Assembly: GCA_050084515.1 (NCBI GenBank)
Contig: CM114274.1
Coordinates: 25,792,001-25,856,000 of the forward strand
DNA length: 64,000 bases
From: Blasia pusilla
Lineage: Eukaryota; Marchantiophyta; Marchantiopsida; Blasiales
Direction of reading: 5' to 3'
The notes beneath the pieces are model-generated. The model did not search any database. It had not been told where the DNA came from and saw nothing but the letters and a program-made list of their open reading frames with translations. Position numbers and translations under genes: made by a program. Shown piece by piece: positions 10,854 to 21,177 of this stretch (the first letter of the stretch is position 1; each line of letters opens with the position of its first letter).

Positions 10854-11609
10854 TGTCGTGCGCATACATATCGCTACACAACATACATCGCTGGTCACAT
10901 CTACACCACACAACACCGATCTTCCCCACACATGGGTCGATCCACACATGTACAAAAATCAACTCATACATATACATGGAGATCACACAACAAAAATAAA
11001 AAGTAGTAAAAAAGGCACATCCGGCCTAAAACTCCACTCCTCAATCTACATCGGCATATCGAGCCTCGTCCACCCTGTGCTATCAAGGAATCCGAACGCT
11101 AGCACCCTAATCCTATCTCACACACATACAAGGGAGGTGCTCCAACGACCCAACATGAGAAAGATGGCTAAGGAAAGCCATCTTCCTCTCTTATATAGGG
11201 TTGGGAAGAGCCAAAAGGCTCTTCCCTAAAAATAGTCCTCCCCTTGGTAAACAAGCGCAAGACAGTTACCAAGGGCGGGTGACCTGATCAACAAGTCATC
11301 CGGCTGTAAAAGACCTCAACATGAAAGTTGTCATAAACAAAGTTCTTGACACAATGGACCTATCCTCAACCTCATCCAACATCGTGGGACAAAGTTACAC
11401 TCAAGATAGTCCGCTGGCTCCTACGCCCTATCCACAATAGATCTCGGCCTATCGGCTACTCAGATGTGACAGTTGTCGTGCGCATACATATCACTACACA
11501 ACATACATCGCCGGTCACATCTACACCACACAACACCGATCTTCCCCACACACGGGTCGATCCACACATGTACAAAAATCAACTCATACATATACATGGA
11601 GATCACACA
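10854..11609 (-). repeat. 3' LTR region of element A (compound)
   Basis: The block is TG...CA-bounded on both strands. It comprises a 138-bp repeat (10,854-10,991), a central part of about 480 bp (10,992-11,470) shared with the right end of the element, and a second copy of the 138-bp repeat (11,474-11,611) abutting the polypurine tract. The centre has a - strand TATA box (CTATATAAG, 11,190-11,198) and a 10-bp-arm hairpin (11,203-11,226). The right end lacks both 138-bp parts, so true LTR edges are uncertain. Confidence 0.6.
11190..11198 (-). promoter_or_regulatory. TATA box in the element A LTR
   Basis: The - strand reads CTATATAAG. It is conserved in the other LTR copy at 21,380-21,388. 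Orientation agrees with transcription of the element on the - strand. A GC-rich hairpin (gggaagagcc-aaaa-ggctcttccc) lies just upstream. Confidence 0.6.
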
Positions 11610-11613
11610 ACCG

Positions 11614-11621
11614 CCCCCCTA
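11614..11621 (-). other. Polypurine tract of element A
   Basis: 'tagggggg' on the - strand lies between the end of pol and the LTR region. The same tract precedes the end of element B. Confidence 0.65.
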
Positions 11622-11687
11622 GCTGGCAGTTGGATCCCCCCAACTCCAGATAGAAAATATCACATCTCTCTGACATGACCTACTACC

Positions 11688-12112
11688 CTATACACATCTC
11701 GGACACATCCATCGTCCTCTCGGAACCACATCAAGAGGGGGATCAGACATGACATATGCCACCCTTGAGAACAACCATCACATACCAACATGGTGGCTGC
11801 ACCCCTAACAGATCCGCACAACATACACCTCAAGCCTGCAGGTACCACTGCCAAGCTTGGATCCACCGTCCCATCTACGTTCAGAAGATGACATGGCGTA
11901 CAATTGCACACTTGATCCTTCCAAACCATACCATCCCGTCCCTCCAACATGAGGACTCTGATCGATAATACCTCGTGCACACGTAGGATCGTGAGCCGTG
12001 CAGTGACATCTAGCGTCGTGGGTGCCGCCTGCTGTAAATACACGTAATCTCTAGGATGAAACCTCCTAATCCCTGGATGATAACCTCCTCCACAAATGGT
12101 CGCGTACCTCAA
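11688..12112 (-). pseudogene. Integrase tail and C-terminal PHD finger of element A
   Basis: The first part ('RFHPRDYVYLQQ') is the C-terminal integrase region. Then 'RCMLCG', 'MLVCDGCSQGWHMSCL' give Cys1-4, His and Cys5 of a C4HC3 PHD finger. A one-base shift near 11,725 moves the last part to another frame, where 'GRWMCPRCV' supplies the final Cys pair, followed at once by a stop at 11,688. No chromodomain, the usual reader of plant chromoviruses, is visible. By family knowledge a PHD finger would bind a histone H3 tail; which state is unknown. Confidence 0.85.
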
Positions 12113-13036
12113 TGTATCTCTATGCTGGGCAAAAGCTAAGTTCTAAAAGGCCATAGACATAACTCTACAAAAAACTTCTGCCCTCTGAGAACATGCTTGT
12201 ACCCACACATCTGGATCATCAAGATCTAACACCTCCGCCATATCACGTCGAATTGCTGTAGGTAAATCTCGCTCTCTCCCAAACAACAAAAAGTACGGTG
12301 AAAATGATGCCAAGGATGCCTGCTGACTAAAGCGATAACCCATAGCCAACCATGGCAACTGTAGGTCCCACTCCCTCAATTGTCCCCGCTGCAAGCCATA
12401 CTTGCGCAATCCTCTCTTCACCGTCTGTACCACTCTCTCCGCCTATCCATCCGCATCAAGATGATCTTTGGACGTGGTGCGGTAATCTATCAGCGCCTGA
12501 TCACACAAGGCCTGAAACTCTCCCCTGAACTCGGTACCCTGGTCAATCAACACCTCCGCTGGTGCACCAAAGTGACTAAGCACACGATCTAGAAACGCAT
12601 AAGTTGTTCCCTTGCTCTCCTTGTCTGGTAGTGCCACCAACTCTATCCACTTGGAGAAATGCTCCACCATGATCAACACGTACCTATGATGACGTCCCGT
12701 CAATGGCAAAGATCCCGCAAAGTCTAAACTCCACCGATAACCTAAACCCATAATCGGCAAAGGATGTAACTGCGGAGTGGGAGCATTGAAGGATGCTCGC
12801 ACTCTGTCACATACCATACATCTGGCCACAAACTGTTGTACACCAGTATGCATGCCGCGCCACCAATACTGAACCTAGAGTAAGTTGTAAGTACGCTTTA
12901 CTCCGAAATGTCCCAACTCCTCATGGGCATGTCGCACTACACGTGCTCGCTGGGAAGGATGAGGTACCACTCATATCCTACCATCTCCCCATACCCGCAA
13001 AATATGAGTCCCCTCCCACCTGAACCTCTTGGCTCT
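12113..13036 (-). pseudogene. Gypsy integrase core (element A)
   Basis: The HHCC region ('RHAHEELGHFGVKRTY', then 'CMVCDRV') spans about 12,975-12,785. The DDE core follows: 'YRWSLDFAGSLPL' (first Asp), 'LIDQGTEFRGEF' (second Asp) and 'AERVVQTVKRGL' (Glu). A TAG just before 'AERVVQ' and further stops in 12,854-13,036 break the frame. The remainder reads 'LLFGRERDLPTAIR', typical of gypsy integrase. Confidence 0.9.
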
Positions 13037-13735
13037 CTATAGGATCCGATCCCGCTCCCTAGCACTCACTGTACTCGCAATGACGCCAGTGCACAAGAAC
13101 TCCACAACCTCCTTGTCGTCATGGATATCACGACCACCTGTCGCCTCCTCACTAACCTCCGGATCCAAAGACTCATCATCCAACCCCACCACTGGAGTTT
13201 TCACGTGTGGCTGACCTGCCATAGTCAACCAACAAAGATAGGCAGATGCATACCAACCCAGCACCATCTCCTCATCACTCTCTCCGTGCCATCGAGCTCC
13301 TATGCCATCTTTGTGACTCGAACATGGGTTACGACTCAACCCATCCGCATCCTGGTTCAGCCGACCTGGCCTATGAACCACCTCAAACTCATACTCCTGT
13401 AGTAATAGAGCCCATCTGGCAAGCTTTCCCGTAAGCTTGTCGGACTCCATCAACCACCTCAACGGCTGATGATCAGTGATAAGTGTGAAAGGGTTGCCGA
13501 ATAAATAGCACCTGAAATGTGCCACGGCCCACACTGCAGCCAAGCACTCTCCCTCGTAGGAGTTGTACTTCGCCTCTGCAATGTTGTTCGATCGGCTCGC
13601 GTAAGCCATAACGAACTCCCTCTCCTCGTCATCCCTCTGAGTAAGCACTGCTCCTAGACCCAACATGCTCCAATCCGTATGTAACCGGAATGGGCGACCC
13701 CTAACCGGTCTCTGTAAAATGGGTGAGGATGTCAA
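13037..13735 (-). pseudogene. Gypsy RNase H domain (element A), long open segment
   Basis: A 232-codon open segment with 'FRLHTDWSMLGLGAVL', 'YEGECLAAVWAVAHFRCYLF' and 'FTLITDHQPLRWLM', the Asp/Glu/Asp pattern of gypsy RNase H, and the tether-end 'VVHRPGRLNQDADGLSR'. The segment then leads toward integrase through an acidic linker ('DDESLDPEVSEEATGGRD'). Confidence 0.92.
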
Positions 13736-13765
13736 CCTGTCCTTGAGCTCCTGAAATGCTCGCTC

Positions 13766-14880
13766 CTAATCATCTCCCCACAACCAAACCTGATCAAGTC
13801 TCGTCAACAAGGTCAAAGACTTTGCGATCGCACTAAAACCCTTGACATACCGTCGATAGAAGTTTGTCAGTCCAAGAAATGCTCGGACTCGACTCACATT
13901 TGTAGGGAGTGGAATCTGCGCAATAGCCTCTACCTTCGTCTGCTGAACGCCTAACCCACTCGGGTATATGGTGTATCCCAAGTACTCAATCTGCTTTTGA
14001 AAGAATCTGCACTTGCCTGGATGTAACTTCAGTCCATGTAATTGCAATCACCGAAACACCTCCTCCAAGTGTCGCTCATGCTCCTCAACCGTGGAACTGA
14101 AGATAAGAATATCATATATGTAACATCGTACAAAATCCAAGCCAGCCAGAATCCTATCCATCACTCTAAAACTCTGCAGGTGCGTTCTTCAACCCAAATG
14201 GTAAGAACCGCCACTGATACAAGCAATCTCTCCCAAATCGATCTATCCCCCAGAATGTTATGTTCTCCTTGTCCTCCAACCTGATAGGAAGTTGATGATA
14301 GCCAGCACGGAGATCTAAAGTACTGAAGATCTTTGCATGCCCTACCGCATCAAAGATCTCCTCAGGAGTAGGCATGGCATACCGATGTGACCTCGTGTGT
14401 CGGTTGATAGGACGATAATCTCCACACATCCGCCTATCCGTCCAATTGCCATACATATCCTTCTTCGCCGGCATGACTGTGGTAGATGCATACTCCCCAT
14501 GTGATAACTCCACAAGTCCTACCTCCAACAAGTCCTGAATCCTGCTCTGAATCAAGGCTCGCTCCATATCATAATACCTGTAGGGTCAACGAAAGATCGG
14601 CGTATCACTAGCCAACTCAATCCGTATCCCGGGACCCTTCAGCGTACCCAAGTCTCTTATACTGAAGGCAAAACAACTGACAAGCCCTCTCAGAAACCTA
14701 TGAACTCGCCGTCGCTCTTCTCCTATCAACTTGAGACCTATCATAGGCTCCCAAGTCTCCATAGTGACCTCGCTCGGAGAGGACGCAACCTCCGGCTTTG
14801 GTTGCTATGTAGCAACCCTAGCCACCTCCGCAATAGCCACTCCACTCTGACCTCCTACACCATGCTCCACATCCGAAAAA
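13766..14880 (-). pseudogene. Gypsy reverse transcriptase (element A)
   Basis: The RT entry lies at 14,567 ('MERALIQSRIQDL'), preceded by a conserved stretch ('PMIGLKLIGEE', 'GPGIRIELASDTPIF') interrupted by a TGA. 'MCGDYRPINRHTRSH', 'FSTLDLRAGYHQLPI' and 'WRFLPFGLKNAP' follow. A small deletion near 14,165 shifts the frame. The catalytic box near 14,125 reads Y-I-Y-D instead of Y-I-D-D, so one catalytic Asp is lost. The thumb (14,047-13,766) reads 'LGYTIYPSGLGV' and 'FLGLTNFYRRYVKGFS'. Confidence 0.9.
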
Positions 14881-15049
14881 TGAACATGTGCTCCTCTAGC
14901 CGCCTTTGCACTCTCTGCTCGAACGACGTCCCAGGAAGTTCATGGGTGCCTATCTCTCTTCGTCTCGCCCCCAGCCAATGCTTGTACAGACCCTGTAGGC
15001 AATGGTCCAACTCGTGGACATGACGGCATGGATGACACTCGTATCCGTC

Positions 15050-16027
15050 TTTGCTGAGCCATACCTAGGCTACCTATCCATGTGAGATAGTTGAGGTCTA
15101 TTGCCTGCCCCAACACCTGTCTCCGGAATGCCTCAGTCATCCCTGGCACCGCCATAGTACCGATAGTGAACCCCATGGCGCGCTCGCGCTCATCTGCTAT
15201 AGGCTCCTCCAATGCTCCGGTCACCTCATCCCAAATCATGCCTGGACCTCCCTGACAAAAGGCATGGGATGCTGGGAAGCTCACCAACCTAGGTAAGGCT
15301 GCCCTCAACTCCCCCACCCTATTGGCCATGGCCAACGGTGGTCTATCATCCCGTGTCACCACCTAAGATCGACGCCCTGAGCCCAAAATAGCATCCACTG
15401 TGAGATTTGGTGCTCTCTGGACTCCATCGTATGCTCGACTCAGTACCTTTGATGGTATCAGGTTCGTCCACCATAGTCATGGACGATGGGCACGTGATCC
15501 AACTCTCGCCGCATCTAATAACACAACAGGTCCCAACGAGGACCTCACCTGATACAAACTCGTCATCACACGTGCACGAGTGTCTCCCAACAACGGCACG
15601 TTCTCCAAAATGTACGTTGGAGAACATGTCTGACTCTCCTGCAAGTGTCGTACTACTCGCAACATCTCCCAAAACATCCCTGACCTCGGATCCTGCAATC
15701 CAAATCCTCGGCCAGTTATGAATGACCCTGACATGGCCATCCAGCAATTACCAAATGAATGGTGCCAACTCTATCCAGATCCTGCGCCCCCACCAAAGAG
15801 ATGTCGGCGGGTAGTGTATGTTGATATCCCCGTACTTTAGATACCGGCAACAACTCTGGATACCTCTGGACCAATCTCGCCACGTGACGTAATGATAATC
15901 GTTGCGCGGTCTCATCTCTCTCCACATAAAGGTACTGATGCACTCGTATGCCCGCCGGCAATACTGCAGCCAATCTGGTGCTAATCCCTCCGAAGAGATC
16001 TAACACCCTAACACCCTCCTCTGGGCA
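15050..16027 (-). pseudogene. C5-cytosine DNA methyltransferase domain inside gypsy element A
   Basis: This segment, between protease and RT, carries the ordered motifs of a DNA (cytosine-5) methyltransferase. Motif I 'VLDLFGGIS' (SAM binding) is at about 16,009. 'YVERDE' fits motif II. 'VIAGWPCQGHS' near 15,735 is motif IV with the catalytic Cys in Pro-Cys-Gln. 'ILENVP' is motif VI. 'RP*LWWTNLIP' is motif VIII. 'ERERAMGF' matches motif IX and 'FRRQVLGQAIDLN' motif X. The length, about 310 residues, suits a bare catalytic domain, and the unrearranged order is DNMT3-like rather than DRM-like. It is broken by a one-base frame change after motif IV, a TGA at 15,477 and a TAG near 15,363. It lies in frame with protease, separated by one UAG (16,028-16,030). 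Confidence 0.88.
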
Positions 16028-17512
16028 CTACCACACAACGGGTGTGGTATCCAGTGGGGTCAACATCTCCACTCCAAGAGCCCGATCGCCACGTGACTCT
16101 CGCTGCTCTGGGATAAAATCATGACTCCACGCCTGCCTCACGAGGTCGTCGGCACTCCTCTGTAGCTCTTGAGTCGTACCCCACAATGGTGAAGAGGCCT
16201 CGCCAACATGGGAAGAGACACCCGCCATGGCCTGTCTCTCCGTGGGACTATCTGCTACTAGGATATCCTTCGCATGTGCGTTCGCCTCCAACAACTCTCC
16301 TGGCCAGCTAACACTACCTGTGAAAGCCGCCAACGTGGTCACAGACTCGCCTCGTGATCGACCACCTCGTCCCGCAAACTGCACGGGTAACTGACTCATT
16401 CGGCCGTCACCTGACCGCCATCCTGGCCGATAAGCAACGGTCTCCTCCCAGAAGTCAAGGATGAATCCTTGGGGATATAACACTGTACTCCCCACCAACA
16501 CATCATACGACTCAGTTGGTGTCGTAATCCCACGTGTGCGCACCATAACACTATCCGTCTCATGCTGTGGCTGGACTCTGACAGGTATCTCCTGTCGAGT
16601 CATATACTGCGTGGGTGACACGCCCCCAATCGAGGTCTGTATCTGGAAGGGACAAGGCTCAATGTCGGCCTTCCGTAACCCCAACGCTAAACACGTCGCC
16701 TTCCCTAACATCAAGGGTTGCGCTCCCGAATCAAGTAGGATGTGCTGCGGGTGGTATACTATCCCCGTCGGACTAACCAAACGAAATACTCCAGCTCGGT
16801 TATCCAGTAACACTACTCCAGGTGTCACTATTGCTCGCTCTACTGCCGGTCGAGCTGGCATATCTACCAACTTCGCCGCCGCCGCCGCATGCCATGACTC
16901 TGTGGGGAACGTCCCGATCACCGGCTCTGAGGGCAAGTCCACCACCTCCTCAACTACCTCTGAACAAGAAGCAGTCATCTCTCCACGCTCACACAACGTG
17001 GCGGCCAACCGGAACACCTCAGCTGGTCCAACCCCCAACGTCGCCAACTTTATGGCGGAAAATAGTGGAGTCTGACTCACTCTAGTGGCCACCTCCAACA
17101 CTATGGTCGACACTGACTCCACTCGAGCCGGCATAGGAGTTGTCACTCCAATTCCTCGTGACGTCGACGTAGGTGTCTGAACTGTAGGCACCGTTGATCG
17201 TCGAGGCACGATCGATGGTGTGTGTAGTGCCTCTGACAATGTGAATGACTGTGGAACCTTGGCCTGCCCCCCATCGGTCCCCTCTGGTGGGTCAATCTCG
17301 ACTCCACCTCTCGATGGCTCGATGCCTCTCGTAGCACCCCGAGTCACCACTGCAGTTGCCTCAACCTGGGTTGCACTACACATAAATCCCATACTGGCGA
17401 GATCCTCATCCGAGTCAGGGTAAGAGGTAAAACCTGGAGTCACACTAGCTGCTCGCGGCTCCGTGCCTTCCCTAAGCTGCATCATCGTCATGGCAGCAAT
17501 TCTCTGCTCCAA
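16028..17512 (-). pseudogene. Gypsy gag-protease segment (element A), 494 codons open
   Basis: It begins after the zinc knuckles with 'MEQRIAAMTMMQL', has a long low-complexity Pro/Thr/Val linker, then a retropepsin: 'HILLDSGAQPLMLGK' (active-site D-S-G-A), 'YDVLVGSTVL' and 'GFILDFWEETVAYRPGW', as in gypsy proteases. About 130 further residues lead to a UAG at 16,028 and then directly, in frame, to the methyltransferase. It is the longest open segment in the window, though the element as a whole is dead. Confidence 0.88.
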
Positions 17513-18933
17513 CTTATCAATGCGTGAGAGAAGTTCCGGCTCTGGTGCTCCTGCTCCATCTCCTCTGGCTGGTGGTGGTCCTCTACCAACACGTCCAGGA
17601 AGAACTCCCCAACCTCCTCCAGGACGACCGCCCCTAGGCCCTCAGCCTACCTCTGGAGGTGCCCCTCGGCGAAGGTCAAAACATCTATCCCTAGTGTGAC
17701 CATATCTGTGGCAATAGTCACACTGGTGCTGTGGTGGGGCCATCCTCTGTGGCTCCTGAGCAATCGGAGGCGTTGGTGGTCCTCTCCCATGCTGTGGGCA
17801 GTCTCTCTGCCTATGGGCCCCTCCACACGTCCAACAAGACTACATCGGTCCCTGTTGGGCAACATATGTAGGTACGGGTCGTTGCCTCATAGGCTCACGG
17901 TACCCGCCCTGCTCTCTAGGCACACTGATCCGCTCCCGTGGTACTAGTGCTCGTTGTGGCACCTGTGGGGACATCGTCGCTCGTGGACCCGTCGACTCTC
18001 GAGAAAATCCAGCGGTCACTACATGCTCCTCACTCATGTTGAGCTCAATACGCTCAGACAACTCAAAGACCACCTTTGATGTGGGCTTCGCTGTGTGAAT
18101 CAGCACTGCATCTCGGACTCTCCTCTATAGTTCATTGTCCAGAACCCCGTACCAATACTAGACTGACTGCGCCTCAGTCACGCCAAAGGTAGCAATGATC
18201 AGCCTCCTCATACATGTGAATGCCTCTCTCGGACTCTCACTTGATCGTCACTGAAAATCCTGTAGACTCTTCAGCTTGTTGGTGCGTACGCCCTAGTAGC
18301 TCTTCCCCAACTGTCGGAAGAACTCCATTGTGGGGCTGAAGCTGGGTGGCCTTCTACCACCAAAGAGATCTCTGCCACATCGCATGTCTCACTGCCCTCC
18401 TCTCCATCTAGTCTCCGGGCTGATGGTGTGGGTCTCTCTCCTCTCACAATCCAATCATATGCCTCGTGACCACTAGTGGACACATACCCTGGAGCCCAAT
18501 ACATCCTCTAGGCATTGATCTCTACTAAACATAGTGATCAAAACTCCATGTAGTCATCCATCGGAGGACCCTCCAAGTGCTGGAATAACCCCTTCCATGC
18601 CATGAAAGGGTTGAACCGTGTCGGGGTCCGTATCTCCTGGAAGTCGCACCATGTGTCGAACTCCTGGATAAAATCATCTAAGTCGATGGTGCCCACTGCA
18701 CCCGAGAAACGACGCATGCCCTGATGGCCCATGTCGTCCATCTCCTGCCAAGTACTACTGTCTATGTCTGCGATCTCGTCACCAGACCCAATGTCCAGTG
18801 ATGACTATCCAACCACGGATGGATGTCGAGGTAGCTCCTCACTGGTAACCCCTCGGTATCTCATTCCACTCCGTGTCACACCACTACTATTGCTCGCACT
18901 ACCCCGTTCTTCGGAACCCTAGAAGAACGTCAT
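17513..18933 (-). pseudogene. Gypsy gag with two CCHC zinc knuckles (element A)
   Basis: The putative start is at 18,933 (M-T-F-F, then a stop). 'TIDLDDFIQEFDTWCDFQEI' and 'PFMAWKGLFQHLEGP' near 18,540-18,700 are gypsy gag capsid. 'TSKVVFELSERIELNMSEEH' lies at 18,030-18,080. Two knuckles follow: C-W-T-C-G-G-A-H-R-Q-R-D-C (about 17,840-17,795) and C-D-Y-C-H-R-Y-G-H-T-R-D-R-C (17,722-17,681), both C-x2-C-x4-H-x4-C-like. Interruptions include TAG before the first knuckle and TGA at 17,642-17,644. The capsid half is in a different frame from the knuckles. Confidence 0.8.
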
Positions 18934-18939
18934 GATGAC

Positions 18940-19110
18940 AAACCCTGTCTCACCCGCTCAAGCACTCAGACTCACCGCGAGTCTCCCACACTCCTCACTA
19001 ACTCACCTATGCTAACATCAATCCCGTGATGATATACCCGGCCTCACGCACACTCAACACTCGGGCTCACCATGAGCCTCCCAACTGACTCACCTACCCT
19101 AGCGAGATTC
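18940..19110. repeat. Imperfect tandem pair in the gag leader of element A
   Basis: Two related blocks of about 75 bp occur at 18,945-19,020 and 19,037-19,105, each with 'ctca', 'gactcaccgcgagtctccca' or 'ggctcaccatgagcctccca' and 'gactcaccta'. They lie upstream of the gag start on the - strand. Nothing coding is seen from 18,940 to 19,364. Confidence 0.5.
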
Positions 19111-19359
19111 TCTCGGGTCATACACGCGACCCCTACTCGGCAACCGCCTTATATCCACCAACATGCTACGCATGAACAAAATCTACATTCGTCACCATCA
19201 GTGCACCCACCTAGCACCAACTATTACCCGATACCCAACACTCTCAATCACACACGATAAGTGCCGGAAAAGGGACTTGAATGGGTAACCTGATCACGCC
19301 CTCCAACCTGCTGCACCATCAACATGCACTCCTCCACGTGATATGACAATCTCCGCAAC

Positions 19360-20370
19360 ACAACTGTCGCGCCCCTACTCTCCTTGAACGTCAATCTTTA
19401 GTGTTGCGGAAGCGTACGTTCAGTAGGTCACGATCTCATCGCCGATCTGCATCCAAACACGCACTCTCATTAGTCGGGTCTGGGCCAACCAGCGTTCCAA
19501 CCCACCGAGTTCTCAACTCGGCATCTCATCAAGCTCAACCTTCCTTAGTTCCTAGTTTCCAAAACATGGCAAGTCCTACAAGACTTGGAACAGAATTCCT
19601 GGTTAGTCCAGGGATCTGAAACCGCACTTGCGTGCCTAGCGATCCCAACTGTTCAACGGACCTCATATGAGCTCCAAACTGAGACCCAAGCAATTGAGTC
19701 GCGGGGTGAAATCCAAGAGGGACGTCTAAAATCGCCTCAATAGACTTGGTGCAGGTTTTCCAACCCAACCCCCAAACTCGCGTTCCGTTCCATGCCCTTG
19801 AGCCACCCCGCGGCGCCCAAAGTGGGGTTCCGGTTCCAAGCACTCTCGGAGACCTTCCCCCTTACTAGTACTTCTGGGGTTCTCCAACAACCCCCCCTTT
19901 GGAAAAGGAGGGTCGGGCCCTTCATTGTGGCCCTCAACCCGACTCCACTTAGAGTTGTTTCCGGGTTGTTTCTCAGCCGCTTCTTATGTGTTTGCAGAGA
20001 TCTTTAGTGCGTTTGAACCAACTTTCCATAAGCCTTCCAACGCACCCTTATTTAATCCAAACGCATCTTGGCGCTAAAAGTTATGGTTATAAATACAGTC
20101 GGAAACTCTCAAACGCTAGAAGCGTTCAAAATCGGATTCTTCCTTTTGGCAACCCACTTTCTAGACTCGACTTCTTTCAAGTCTCATTCCGCGTTTGGTC
20201 CAGGTTTCTCGGTCGCGACCACAACATCTGAAACACGAAGCCTCGCTTGTGTGTCGTCTCTTGTCTCCTTTTCGAGACTACTCCAACGCGCAAACCATCT
20301 TAGCGTGAGCCCGCTAATGTTCCGATGTTCCGCTTGGCACTCGTTTGGTCATGAGGGTCGTGACAACAAC
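19360..20370 (-). mobile_element. Solo LTR of the 1-kb LTR family inside element A, with target duplication
   Basis: The LTR proper is 19,365-20,365 (1,001 bp). It reads TGTCACGACCC...GCGCGACA on the - strand and is flanked by perfect 5-bp direct repeats ACAAC (19,360-19,364 and 20,366-20,370). It matches 30,701-31,700 and 62,734-63,739 along its length. With no internal region between LTR and second target copy, it is a solo LTR produced by recombination. It inserted into the leader of element A, so it is younger than A. Confidence 0.9.
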
Positions 20371-21177
20371 ACTCTCCTCGACCAATACGTCGATCCTCCC
20401 GTCAGCAGATGCGGACAACCCGTCGGCATCATATGCACTGCCCCTCCATCGTCAACTCTCGCAACGCCCTGTCGAGCCCCAAAAACATCATGTCACGCAA
20501 ACATCTTTGTCCATCCCCACACGCGGCATGTAACCTGAGTCACCCTTGTCGGGCTCCACTCCAACCACGTATGCCTTGTCCGACCACGTGAACATGACCT
20601 CGACCACATCCGGACTCTCAACGACGTTTGCCTGATTGACCACGTCTGTCTGTGCCCTACCACGTTCACCGGACCGACCTCGTCCGTCCTACCACGTTGG
20701 AGGGGGGGTTAACCTGGCCCGCGGCCCTATGCAAGCCCCTTGGGCCCTAAATGCCGGGGGGGCTGGCCCGCACCTCTATGGGCCTCCCCAACTTCAAGGG
20801 AGTAATAAATGAGAGGGGAGGGGGCGCTGTCGCGCCTGTCGTCGCCTATCAGCTCCCGTCCGCGCCCTAACCCTAGCCTCCTTTACTTGACAGCCTCCCG
20901 GCGGCTACAAGCCCTCAAGTTGCTTTTCTTGTCTCTCTTGACACCGTCACTCACGTACACCCGACGCTCCACCGCACACTACACTCAACTGCTGTCCCGC
21001 GTCAATCTGTACCAACAAAATCTGAGAAAAATGGATAGCGCTTCCGCCCACGGCCTTCCGAACACAAAAAATTACAAATACGACTCCAACCAACGTCTCC
21101 ACGGGCTCCCGACCAAGGCGACTCGCTTGCCTACCTGCAAACAATGAATTCCCACCAGCCCCCTGACATCTTTCTCA
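20371..21177 (-). other. Non-coding leader of element A
   Basis: Between the right LTR and the solo LTR lies about 0.8 kb of GC-rich sequence without a recognisable protein. 20,540-20,700 has a cluster of 'accacgt' motifs. 20,700-20,770 has G- and C-runs. I see no clear tRNA primer site beside the LTR edge at 21,178. Confidence 0.5.

Noticed and set aside
16461-17085. 204-codon and 87-codon open frames on the + strand
   Set aside because: They are antisense shadows of the gag-protease segment of element A, which has clear family motifs on the - strand.
19365-20365. 5' LTR of element A
   Set aside because: The block is flanked on both sides by ACAAC, which marks a separate solo-LTR insertion. 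No primer binding site follows it and no matching LTR is at the other end of element A.
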